Shown piece by piece: positions 11,501 to 22,200 of a stretch of 64,000 nucleotides of DNA. Origin of the DNA: Pleodorina starrii (taxonomy: Eukaryota; Chlorophyta; Chlorophyceae; Chlamydomonadales; Volvocaceae); the NCBI GenBank assembly GCA_030267565.1, contig BRXU01000011.1, positions 3,090,501-3,154,500 of the forward strand, read 5' to 3'. Every line of letters starts with the position of its first letter. Within the stretch, counting starts at the first letter, position 1. The notes beneath the pieces were generated by a model. The model had not been told where the DNA came from. It saw only the letters and a list, made by a program, of their open reading frames with translations, and made no database searches. A program made the translations under genes and the position numbers.

Positions 11501-14500
11501 TCCGTTCTCCCTGTCCCTGCGTAAACTCGCGTGTCACTGCTTACCCCCATTCCCCCTCGTGTCCTGCTGTTTTGCCGCTCCCTGCTGCTGCGGCTGCTGC
11601 TGCTGCACCCCCCAGGAGCTGCTGCTGCTGCTGGACGAGTACTGGGAGGCGCACAAGGCCGAACTGGGAGGCATACCCATCTACCAGGTGGGTTGTTGAT
11701 GTGGCTGTTAGGTCGGTTGTTCGTTACCGTATCCTTTGGTTAGCGCATTTTCCTTCCTGGGCGACTCGGCAGTCACCCGTTCTTTTGGGGTAGCAGTGTC
11801 CTGGCGTCGACAACTTCAAGGAGGTTTATGCGTTCACCCTCCCCACACCATCCACGCCATCCACATTTCACTGCTGCTACCGTACCCTACCCGCACCTCA
11901 CCCATGCTACCCCACCGCCGCGTATGGACTTTCTCCACTTCGGCCGTCAGCCTGTCAGACTGCCTTGGGCTGCCATACTATAAGTCTATAACCCCACGCT
12001 CCCGCCCAGCACCCACCCCAAACCCTACCACCCCCAAACCATCCGCCGCTCCCTCCGCGCCCCCCCAGGCCAGCTCCATGATGAGTAAGGCGCTGGGGGT
12101 GTACCAGACGTACGTGGAATCCCTCAACGAGGACATTAAGAAGGTCTTCCACGTGAGTGCGTTCCACACATGTGTCTGTGCGTGTGTGCGTGTGCGTGTG
12201 CGTGTGCTGTGGCTGCACGGCGGCCTGCGCGGCCTGGCCTTGCGTCATGGTCGGGTCATGGTGGGGCCGGCGGTGCGATGTGCGCGGTGCGATCCCCGCG
12301 GGCCCTGTGTGGGTCTGGAACTTTGGGGCGCGGCGGCTACAGGTTGAAGCAGATCGCCACACACAGCCACACAGCCACACAGCCACACAGGGGGTCTTGA
12401 GGCGGCGAGGCACCGGTACGCTAGGCGAGGGGCAGAGTCCGGGAGGGCGGGTGGGGGCGGGCTGCCGGGGTGCTTATACGGAACCAGCCGGCCCGGAGGC
12501 TGGGCGATAGGGGGGCTGGTCTTGAGCCCTCGAGCCCTCGCGAGCCTTTGCGGGCAGGTCGCGGGGCGCGGCGAAAGCGTCGCGAGGTGCGCTTGATACT
12601 ACGAGTAGGGGGTCCCAGTGCGCAACCGCGCTGAGAGAACTAATCCGTATGCTGGGCCGCCGCCGACACGCCGACACTTCCCCCGCCCCGCCCCTCCCGC
12701 CCCGCCCCGCCCCGCGTTGAGGACCCGCAGGAGCGCAACCCGTTCAAGTTCCGGCACGTGCAGACGCTGAAGAACCCGGCGCACTTCATATCGGACTACT
12801 CGGGTCCCTGCGTCATCATGGCCACGCCGTCGGGGCTTCAGTCGGGCGCGTCGCGCGATTTTTTCGAGGCGTGGTGCGAGGATGCGCGCAACACGTGCAT
12901 CATCTGCGATTTCGCGGTGCAGGTGCGCTCCTGCGCGGCGTCGGGGGGGGCTTGCGGTGTACGCCGGAGTAGCAGCTCTTGCCAAGACAACCAAATCATT
13001 TTGTTCTTGTCCTCCTTTTAAACTCATGCGTAACTAGTAACCCGTAAGGGAATCTGCTAGCGGCTGTAATACATCGGTAGCTGAAGCATTCGCCGGCAAC
13101 CCGCAGCGCGCCGTCCCCCAATTGTTGCCTCGTCGCTCAGGGCACGCTGGCCAAGGAGATCCTGGGAGGGCCGAGCTCAATCACCACGAGGGAGGGCCGC
13201 CGGGTGCGTGGGCCTGGACCGCCGCCGGCGTGGGGTTACGGCTTGCGGGCCTGCTTGGCTCGCGACTCGCGTCGCGGCTGCGGTCTCTCGTGCGCGGTGT
13301 GGGGAGTTGGGAGAGAGGTGACGTGACACGGCTGTGTGGCTTGTTTGGAAATGTGACCCCGTTTGAGTGAGTGAACCCCATGCCATGTCAGAAGCCTCTG
13401 CTGTTTGCCGCCACCGCCGCATCGCCCAGAGTACATGCCCCTGAGGCGCCCCCCATGCACCCGTCCCGAGCGCGCTCTGAGCCGCGCATCGCGTTTCGTC
13501 GTTCGGGCTGCCATGAGGATTCGATGCCTGATATCTCTCACCCGATAGCTCCGTGCCTGCTTCGGGAACCGAATCTCCTTTGCCGACTAAACACGCCTCG
13601 ACTTGCCGCTGCCTCGCCCTCCCCGCGCCCTCCCATTCGCATCCAGGTTCCGCTACGCATCGCCGTGCACAACATATCCTTCTCCGCGCACGCCGATTTT
13701 GACCAGACGTCGGGCTTCCTGGACACGGTCAAGCCGCCGCACGTGGTGCTCGTCCACGGCGAGTACGGCGAGATGCGCAAGCTGGCCAAGGCGCTCAAGG
13801 ACGGCGCCAAGGCGGCGGGCCTGGCGCGGGAGGTTTACACTCCGGTGCTGCAACAGACCGTGGCGGTGAGCATTGAGCGCTGGATTTAGGCCGATGAGAG
13901 GAGGGCTGGGGCTGGGGGACGTTCCGGGCGGAGAGGGAGCGCAGCGCGGAGCGGGAGAGGACACTCGACGGAGGCGTTTCGGCCGGGAAGGGGTGGGTGA
14001 CCCGGTTTGGCGGCCAGAAGGCCCGCGAGGTTGACTGGTGGTCGGGCTTGGGGCGGGGGTGCGGATCCAGGATGAGGGGCTGGGCAGGACAGTTCCGCAG
14101 GCTGGTGAAGAGCCCCCTTCGCGTACCGGTATCGGCTTAAAAGCATTCTCTCGCGGTTACGGCCCTCGTTGTCCAATGTCCGCGCCAGTGGCTATACGAC
14201 TAATCGCGCTGGCCGTCTATGTCCCACCCGGCTATCCGCCGTCGCCTGCCTCGCCTTTGCCGGTATGTTGCTGTCTTCCCGCTCCTGTTCTGGGTCCCCC
14301 CCCTCTCATCCGCAACCCCGCATCAGACCGTTCCTCCGCTCCGCACTCCGAGCCGCGCCGGTGCGCCCGCTGCCCCTCGCAGATCGAGCACCAGCCCGAC
14401 CGCAGCGTGCGGCTGCAGGGGCGCCTGGGCGAGAAGCCGCTGCGGCCCGGCGGCGCGGTGCGCGGCGTGCTGGTTCGGCAGGGCGGCGGCTTTGGCCAGC

Positions 14501-15912
14501 AGCTGCTGCACCCGGACGACCTGCCGAGATACACCAAGCTGCTCAAGGGGCGCGTGACGCAGCGACAGGCCATCTCCGTGGATGTGGCCTTCTCCGTCAT
14601 CCGGTTGGCGCTGGAGGTCATGTTTGAGGGCGTGGAGGGCGCGGGCACGATGCCCGTCACGTCGCTGCCCGGCGCCGGCGGCAAGGTGCGGTGCGGTCGC
14701 GGGGTGGGCGGGGCGGGGCACGACCCTCGAGGGGCGATGTGGGACGGGGCGGGGCCCATTGGGGCGGAGAGGCGGCGAGGGAAAGGGGCGGCCGGCAGCG
14801 GGTTATCGCTCCTCCGCACATGGAGCAGATGGCGGCTGCACAGGGCTGGGGTTCGCAGCAGCCCTCCTGGGCCGGCGGCTGGACAGCATGGAAGGTACCG
14901 TACCGGGCATGTGGTGTCCCGGCTCGGCTTACGGCAGTTGGCATGTGGATGGACTTGCGCGATGTGCGACTGTACCGCAGCCGCAGCTCCGTTGGGCTTT
15001 TGCCTGCGCCGGAACCTGCGCATGTCTCCTGGCATACCTCCCTCGAAGTCTCGATCGACTCCCGTTACCTCTCTCTGTTTTGGTCGCAGGGCGGCGAGGT
15101 TCTGGCTGTGAGTGTGGGCGACACGGTGGAGGTGCGCTACGTGGCGGCGGATGACACCGCCGGCACGGACGCGCACGTGCTGCTGGAGTGGGAGGGCGGG
15201 CGGCACGGGGACATGGTGGCGGATGCGGTCATCGCGGTGGTGCTGCAGGTGGGTGCGCTGGGGGACGGGCAGCCTGGCGCTTGGTGTTACGTGCGGGTTC
15301 CGACAGGGCGGGGGGACGAGTGGGTTGGGTTGGGTTGGGTTCCCCTTGGCCGGTATTCATGAGGGGATGCCGGCCTAGGAGAGCCCCGGCTTTCCTCAAC
15401 CCCAGCCGTGGGTAGACCCAGGCACCCGGGACGGATGGGCATTACGACACGAGTACCGGTAAGTGTCCCAGCAGCAAAACTTTCGCCAGCGCGTCTCTTA
15501 TGGAGTGATCCGGCGCTGTGACACCAAAGGATCGAATGAAGCGCTGAGGCCTCTGCCCCCTCCCTTTCCCTTTGCCTTCGTCCTCCAATCGCAGGCCGTC
15601 GGCGAGCCCGCCGCCGCCACGTCCGCAGAGTCGGCCATGTTGCGCGCGCGGGCCGCCGGCGACGAGGCGGCCGCGACCGCTGCGGAGCTGCAGCTGATCG
15701 CGGCGCTGCTCCGGAGCCAGTACGGCCCGGCGGTGGTTGACGAGGCGGGCGGCAGCATCACCGTCTCGGTGGACGGCGTGTCGGCGGTGGTGGACTATCG
15801 GGCTGGCAAGGTGGTGTGCGGAGAGGCGGGGCTACGGGCGCGCATTGAAAGGAGCCTTGACCGGCTGGGCGCGGCGATTCGGCCCGTGGCGGTTGACAGG
15901 CCGCAGGAGTGA
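8594..15912 (+). CDS. CPSF3: CPSF73, cleavage and polyadenylation endonuclease
   Basis: This is the nuclease of the pre-mRNA 3'-end processing complex, a metallo-beta-lactamase/beta-CASP enzyme cutting after the poly(A) signal. Thirteen exons join in phase to 728 aa: 8594-8727, 8813-8984, 9268-9447, 9862-10012, 10587-10726, 11616-11687, 12069-12152, 12731-12922, 13141-13203, 13647-13865, 14383-14685, 15090-15248 and 15595-15912. The zinc motif HFHLDH is at residues 83-88; further ligands are H170 (AGHVIG), D191 (YTGDYSR), E216 (VIVEST), H411 (SFSAHAD) and H433 (VLVHGE). The catalytic set appears complete. [23 protein letters not shown] and [10 protein letters not shown] are family hallmarks, distinguishing it from the Integrator paralogue. 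Human and Arabidopsis proteins are slightly shorter (about 685-693 aa); the extra length is Ala/Gly-rich sequence in the C-terminal region. The protein should act in the nucleus with CPSF100 and symplekin. Confidence 0.96.
10968..11362. repeat. 87-bp dispersed repeat, two copies plus a degenerate third, in CPSF73 intron 5
   Basis: Copies at 10968-11054 and 11146-11232 differ at very few positions. Each starts GCTGCTTCCGACGATG and ends GTCTGAGGAAGC, so the outer GCTTCC/GGAAGC are inverted. A diverged third copy lies around 11293-11362 (shared TTGTCCAATTGCTG and TTGGTCTGAGG). Nothing in them is coding. They may be a small non-autonomous element or a local duplication. Confidence 0.75.
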
Positions 15913-16488
15913 GGACGGGTGGAGTGTAGGTGCGGTGCATTTCGCGGGCGCAGCTGCTAGCGCTGGTGCCGCGGCGGGTGATAGGGGGCAGGGCATGATG
16001 AGAGCAGGCAGGGCAGGCAGGCAGGCGTGGGGTGCGTTAGCATAGGTTTAGAGAGTGATTAGGATAGGAGTGCGTCAGAGGGCAGGAGGTCACAGGCGGG
16101 ATTGGTTTTAGAGGGAGCGAGCAGGACGAGGGTGGTTGGGGAGTGCGGATGTGCGAACGGGATACCGGTACCCCTGGTGTTCTCCCCAATCGTGCGATGT
16201 TGGCGGCGGGGCGGTGTTGGCAATGCTCGTGGCGAGTGCGAGACAAACGGCTGGAAGGTGTTGCAGTTGGACAACTGCGCTGAAGAGGGGGCTGCACGCT
16301 GCACACCCGTCCCTTGGATTTGGCGTGCACGGACAGAAATGGGGAACAATTATGGCAATCTAGGAGCGCTGTTGCAACGGCGGCGTCGTTTCTCCTCGTT
16401 TCTGCCTCATGCGAATGGCGTCTAGCATGTTCGGGGTAAGGTTGGAGCACACGGTGAATGGCTGCAATTTGGAGTTCCCAGATATGCG

Positions 16489-16493
16489 TGTAA
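16489..16493 (+). terminator. TGTAA polyadenylation signal, CPSF73
   Basis: TGTAA about 580 nt after the CPSF73 stop codon, the first good plus-strand candidate I found. Confidence 0.5.
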
Positions 16494-16574
16494 TTCCGCC
16501 AAAAGTCTCCCGAGTTCCATCGGGCACGGTCGTCACTGACACAGCACCATGGATTAACGCAACCAACGAGGCAC

Positions 16575-16579
16575 TTACA
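16575..16579 (-). terminator. TGTAA polyadenylation signal, eIF3e
   Basis: TTACA on the plus strand (TGTAA on the minus strand), about 845 nt beyond the eIF3e stop codon. Confidence 0.5.
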
Positions 16580-17424
16580 GCTCGGCAGTAACGCTCTCGA
16601 GTGCACACGGGGGGCACTGCTCGGACGCGCCTGCCGTCCCCCCAACGACTCCGTCCCAGTCGCCCGTTACGACAACCTCCCAACCCGCCACGCCGAAGTA
16701 AAACACCTGATGTACGCACAATCAAAACTCTGCTCCCAAACCAAGTGCCAACTGAAACCCCAGAGACGCCTACCTACGTAGTCTCTCGTGCAGCATTCAC
16801 GCAAGACCCGCGGTCGGTCAAGCAACCCGCACAAGCCTGCCTACCTAGCTATCGCATACCGAAACGTAATCTACCCGCTAACCCCACGTTGTGACTAGAA
16901 CCTACTGGCGGACATTAATTGCCACGCAATCTGCCCCCCAGCCCTCGGTCAGTATGCCTGTACATGTCCTAATAGGTTGGGTCAGCGCACGACTCCTGCC
17001 AAAAGGCCTGCAACGGCCAATGTCGAAGCCGCAGCGGCGGCAGTGGCACCGGTATAGTGGCACCGACATGTACCCCACTGCACGCATGCGCGCTCGTTTG
17101 CCCGCGTGTTTGTCCTCTCGCCCAGCATTCGCCCAAACATAACTTCTTCTCTGGGCTCCCAGCAAGTCCCTACAGTCCCAGCAACCTGCGCAGGCTGCTG
17201 CAACGGTTCTCACGTGCCCGGCGCGCTCAGGGGGCCGCGCCTCCGTGTCACGTCCAAACGCTGCGCCCCTTGTGCCCGCGCGGCGTCTTAACGCTTCTCC
17301 TACAGCGCCCTCCCGCCCCCTACCTCCCAGCCCCCATCCGTAAACCCCAGAGTCCAATACGACCTGCATCTGCTGCTCCCGGCCCGCCCACTACGAAGCA
17401 AGCGACCAGCTCCCCAGGGACTGC

Positions 17425-18853
17425 TCACGGCTTGGTGCTGCCCACGACCGTGTTGGCGAGCACGTACGTGCGGACGGACAGCACCTTCGCCTTCTCAATC
17501 AGCTGCTCGTGCACCGACTGCGACTGCGTGCCCATGACCACCGTCCCCGACTTGGAGTCAATCTTTGCGTTCAGCTTGGCGTTCAGGATGAGGTTGGCAA
17601 TCCACTTCTCCGCGGCCTCCTGGTCCATGCCCAGCCGCTCCGCCAGCAGCGCGATCGAGATGGACTGGTGTATCCGGCAATACGTCTCAAAGATGAAGAG
17701 CCGGGCGTTCTCGATGAACTCATCCTTGTAGGCGGCGAGGAAGAAGTCGTTATCGAGCACCGCCTCGCACTCCTTGAGCTTCTGCTGCGCGCCGTCGAAG
17801 TCGTACTGCACGAAAACACACTCCAGGAACTGCGTCACGGGGTCGCTGTACTCATACGACTCCTGCTGGATCGCCCGGATCAGGTCCTTCAGCACGTTGC
17901 GCTGCTTCTTCTTGTTGATCACGACCGCCACCGCGACGTAGCGCAGCAGGTGGGGGGCGTTGATATGGATGGCCGAGAGGTACGCGGGCGACAGGAACAG
18001 GTCGATAATGTCGTTGCGCCCGTTTTCGTGGTTCCAGAAGACGTACAGCGACCAGTGCAGCAGCCACGTGCGCTGCTGGAGCTGGGCCAGCGGCGGGGCA
18101 AAGGTCTGGTTGTCGATGGCCTCCTTCAGCTTGGACACGTCCTCGCGCGCCTCCTGAATGTTAACCGCTTCGTGCATGAGAATCTCAGCCGCCAGCTTGC
18201 CCCACAAAGCGCTCATGTTGCGCTCGCTGTTGGTGCAGAGCGTGCGGTAGGACTGCAAGAGCTCAGCCGCCAACGAGTAGTTCCCGCAGTTGAACTGGAA
18301 GCGCGCATACTGATAGAGCGCTTCCACGTGCTCAGCGCCGATCTGAAACTCCTCCTGCAAAAACTGCAGGTTGAAGCTCTTGTCCTGGCGGAACTTCTCC
18401 ACGACGTGCCTGTTCTGCAGACACTTGATAATCGGGTCCACGTCCGCTTGCAGCTGCCGCAGCCGCGCAACGACCTGCGTGCGCCGCTCCTTCATCTCCT
18501 GAGGCACGTCGTCCACCCCGTTCAGGCCCTTATAGATGTCCATGGCGAAGTCCACCTGCGCGCGAAAATTGCCCAGCGTCAAGGACGGTCCTGGCTCAGC
18601 CAAAATCCCCACCGACAGGCTATAAGATAGTCCAATCATAGATCTGAGCAAAATCATGCTTTTTACGAGGCATATTGTTGCCGGCTGCTCGCACCATGTT
18701 GGTTTTGTCCAACAGCGCCAGCTTCGCCCGCAAAATGTCGTCCTCATTGTACAAGCCGCGCTCTTGCAAGTACTCCATGATAGGCAGGGTAAGGTGCAGG
18801 TCCAGGTACTGCACAAGCTTGGAGGACAACTCATAGTTCTGTGCCGCCGCCAT
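17425..18853 (-). CDS. EIF3E: Translation initiation factor eIF3 subunit e (INT6)
   Basis: eIF3e is a PCI-domain subunit of the eIF3 complex, which organises the 40S subunit during translation initiation. Two exons, 18853-18695 and 18555-17425, join in phase 0 to 429 aa. The junction rebuilds LALLDKTNM|VDFAMDIYKGL, matching the family's SDTNMVDFAMDVYKNL. Conserved stretches include QQRTWLLHWSLYVFWNH, NDIIDLFL, VLKDLIRAIQQESYEYSDP and the C-terminal PCI region with ENARLFIFETYCRIHQSISI followed by AKIDSKSGTVVMG. Length is close to the human protein (445 aa), with a shorter C-terminal tail. Unlike its neighbours, it has one 139-nt intron and little low-complexity sequence, typical of a highly expressed housekeeping gene. 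It is head-to-head with the Gemin5-like gene. Confidence 0.96.
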
Positions 18854-19238
18854 CTTTGCGGGCTGCGCACTAGCGCAAGTAAGTATGATCTCGGTCAGGC
18901 CTATGCGTCAGTAGAAATTGACTGAAGCGCGGAGCTGCGCAAGCACAGCGCTGGAAAAGGCAGAAGGTGCCCAAGTCGGGGCAAAACTCTCGGCGTCGTA
19001 CGTCTCGTCCTGCTTGCCCGCTGCGGCGAAGCACTTTCGGACTCAGAAGCAACTTTTCCTTGAAGATATGACAAGTCCGGTATGATCCGGAATGATGCAC
19101 GACCTTCGCAGCGTATAACAAAAGTCCGCGACTACCGATCTTCTTAACGACACGCTTCGCACCCCATACTGTCCCTAGCCGCCATGGACACCAACAAAGA
19201 TTAAGATCTTGACATCTGTCGGCAAGGCAAGCAGCAAC
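18854..19238. promoter_or_regulatory. Shared bidirectional promoter, eIF3e / Gemin5-like
   Basis: The divergent start codons at 18853 (-) and 19239 (+) are 385 bp apart, so both promoters lie in this interval. I see no clear TATA box or other named element. Confidence 0.5.
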
Positions 19239-22200
19239 ATGAGCTCCTCGGTCGTGGTGGTGCCGCCGTCTCCCAACTGGTGAGGGTGTGCTCCCCGCAC
19301 GCGAGGACCCAACGGCCACCACCACGCAGCTGGCCTCCCCTCCACTCTCCCCCACCAGACACAACCTGCACACGACTCCCGAATCCATCCCGGATTACAC
19401 CCAGCCCACTCAACCTTCCCTAGTTAACCTGCCCTGTGCGACAAATCCGAAATGTTCCTCACACCTGTGACCCACATCCCTGCACGCGTCCATCGCCCCC
19501 GTGCCGCCGCCAACTACGGTATCAACGCCCCCAGGTTTTGCAGCCAGGTTGTGTCGGTGCTCCCTAGCCAGCAGCTCATCGCGTATGGAGGCCACAACTG
19601 CGTGGTGCTCGCCAACGCCTCGACGCGCACCGTGACGAGGCTGCTGTCCTGCGGCACCTGCAGGCGCGCCGGGTTGCATTCATTGGTCGGGACATGCCAT
19701 TCAGGGGTCGGGACATGCCGCCAATGCCCCTGCCCCCCTCTGTCCTGCGGCACCTGCAGGCGCGCCGGGTTGCATTCATTGGTCGGGACATGCCATTCAG
19801 GGGTCGGGACATGCCGCCAATGCCCCTGCCCCCCTCTGTCCTGCGGCACCTGCAGGCGCGCCGGGTTGCATTCATTGGTCGGGACATGCCATTCAGGGGT
19901 CGGGACATGCCGCCAATGCCCCTGCCCCCCTCCGTTGAAAGAGTAGAGCCATACCGGATCGTCTGCGTGGGGTACAGGGGGGGCGGGGGCAGGGGGGCAG
20001 GGGACGCACGCCGGTGCCCACTCATCCCTGGACGCCTTACCCTCGCAAAGGTCCCAACCCCGGAGGGTCGCACGCTCGTCCATACCGACACTACACTCCC
20101 CCAACCGATCTACATACTGCGTGTACTCGTAACCCACATGAAGCGCGCAGCGCGGCACCCAGTCCCATACTGTTCTGTCTGCCCGGTGAGGTCGTCATGG
20201 AGTGGCCGGCTGGCCGCTAGCGCCAACGCCACCCCCGCCAAGCCGCCCCCGCCGGTACCTACCGATTCCCGCAGGGTCACCTCCGTGGCGCTCGCCCCTG
20301 ACCTGGCGGGGCGGCCGCTGGTGGCTGCCGGCTGCGAGGACGGGTCGCTGCGCTGCTGGGACTGGTCGTCCGGGGAGCAGGTGCGCAGCCACCGCAAGGC
20401 GTCGCCCGAGGTGACTGCGATGGTGGCGTTGGTCAGGTGGGGCGAGGGAGGGCGGGCGAGGGAGGCGGAGGGGGAGGGGGTAATGGAGAGAGCGGCAGTC
20501 AAGTAACCCCAGGCAGGCGATCCGAGGAGAACTGGTGCGGACCGTGAAAGGGGGGGACAGGAGGGCAGGTCTACGGCGGAACGGAGGAGAGATGAGGTGG
20601 TCTTGTCTAGGGCTGCCGTGTGTCTAAGTGGGGGTTTGTGTAGGCGGCGGGGCGGGGGCGAGGCTTGGGGGTGGGGGTGGGTGTCCAACGCAGGGTGCGG
20701 GCGCTGAAAGCCATACCGTGACGGGCGAAGAGAAGGGTTTTGACCCTTCAATTTCCAGCCCTCACTTCTGCCGCTCCCCACCCGCTGCGCCCTTGGCGTC
20801 GGGACCCAACCCAACCCAACCCGTATCTCAACGGCGGGCGGATGATGCCGGGGTGCCTGGGCGCACGCACGCACGCATGGCGGATGGCGGATGGCGGAGT
20901 GCCCGCAGCTCCCCCGTGGAGTTCATCGCGGGGGACGCCAAGGGCGGCGTGACGCTGTGGGTGCCGGAGACGGGCACCAGACGACCCGCGGGTCACTCCC
21001 CGGGCGCCGCTCCCCTGCTGCCGGGCCGCGTGACCTGCCTCGCCGCCTGCACCACGCCCACCTCCGCCTCCGGCTCCGGCCCCGCGATCGTGGTGGCGGG
21101 CTCGGCGGACGGCGGCATCCGATTACTGGACGTGGCGGCGGGGCGGGTGCTGCTGGTCGTACAACAGGCCCACCGGGGTGTCGTACATTCTCTGCAGCTG
21201 GCGGCGCTGCCGTACCTCTGTGGGACGGGCGGTGGCGGCGTTGCTACCGCTGCCGCCGCCGGCGGCGCCACGGCCGCGGGGCGGACGCTCCCGGACGGGG
21301 TCCCGGAGGCGCCTCGGGCGGTGGATGGCAGCGGCGCAGCCATGGAGTCCGCTGATGCTGCTGGGGGCACCACGGCTGCGGGCGCCGCTGCTGGCGGCGC
21401 AGGCGGCGGCGACGACGATGGGACGGGCGCCGCCTCGGGGGCAGGGCCAGGCGCAGGAACAGAGGCGGGGCGCTCCAAGGAGGGGCCCCAGGGGCTGAAC
21501 CCCACCTCGGGAGTGGCGCCGGACCTTTGGTTGCTGAGCAGTGGCGAGGATGGGCTGGCCAAGGTACGTACGTGCGCGGTGCGTGCCGCGCGGAGGCAAC
21601 TCGCCGAGCTCTGAGGCGCCGCTCTCTATCGGGGCGCCGCGACGGCGGGAGCGGGGCACTGTATGCGGCTGGCAGCGGTTCGGGGTGTGTGTATGTTTAT
21701 GTGTGTGCTGTCCCGCGGCCTTGTAGCATCGGTGCCGTCCGCACGCGTGCCAATGCCAGTGCCAATGCCAGTACCAATGCCGCGGCATTCGAGTTGCCAA
21801 CCCAACCCAACCGCCCCGCGGACCCCTCCCGGCCCATGCCAGGTCTGGAGCTTCCCGGCATTGAAGGCCGCCGCGGCGCTGGCAGCGGCGGCGCCGGCGC
21901 CACCGCCGGCGCCGCATCCCTTGGCCGTCATACGGTTGCCGCCGGCACCGGCAGGCGCGCAGCTGGCCGGCGGCGGTGGCGGCGGCGGCGGGCCCGGCGG
22001 CGCGGCGTCGCGGCGGCCGTGCGTGCCTTCGGCGTTTCTCCCCGGGTGCGATTTGGCGGCTCCCGGCGGAGGCAGCGAGCTGGTGGTTGCGGTGGCGGCT
22101 CCCTGGGGGCACCTGCTGCTGTACCACGTCTCACTGGGTGAGTGGAGCTGCGCGACGCGACGCGACGCGACGCGGCGCTCGGGGGACGACTCAGCTCATC

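Larger units (their letters stand above)
15913..17424. other. Convergent 3'UTRs of CPSF73 and eIF3e
   Basis: No coding exon is supported. The region is explained as the 3'UTRs of CPSF73 (from the left) and eIF3e (from the right), with facing poly(A) signals at 16489-16493 (+) and 16575-16579 (-). Open frames here lack recognisable motifs. Confidence 0.6.

Noticed and set aside
13866..14382. Possible extra CPSF73 exon, since the frame continues past 13865
   Set aside because: Splicing at 13865/14383 preserves phase and family alignment; the intervening translation is unlike CPSF73.
15323..15342. GGGTT repeats as a telomere-like tract
   Set aside because: Only a few GGGTT units lie in a CPSF73 intron, and the known Chlamydomonas telomere unit is TTTTAGGG.
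17509..18630. Plus-strand 373-codon open frame
   Set aside because: It is a shadow of eIF3e exon 2, which is unmistakable on the minus strand.
19644..19931. Evenly spaced direct repeats as a CRISPR-like array
   Set aside because: The whole 96-bp unit repeats with no unique spacers, and the locus is an intron-exon region of a nuclear gene.
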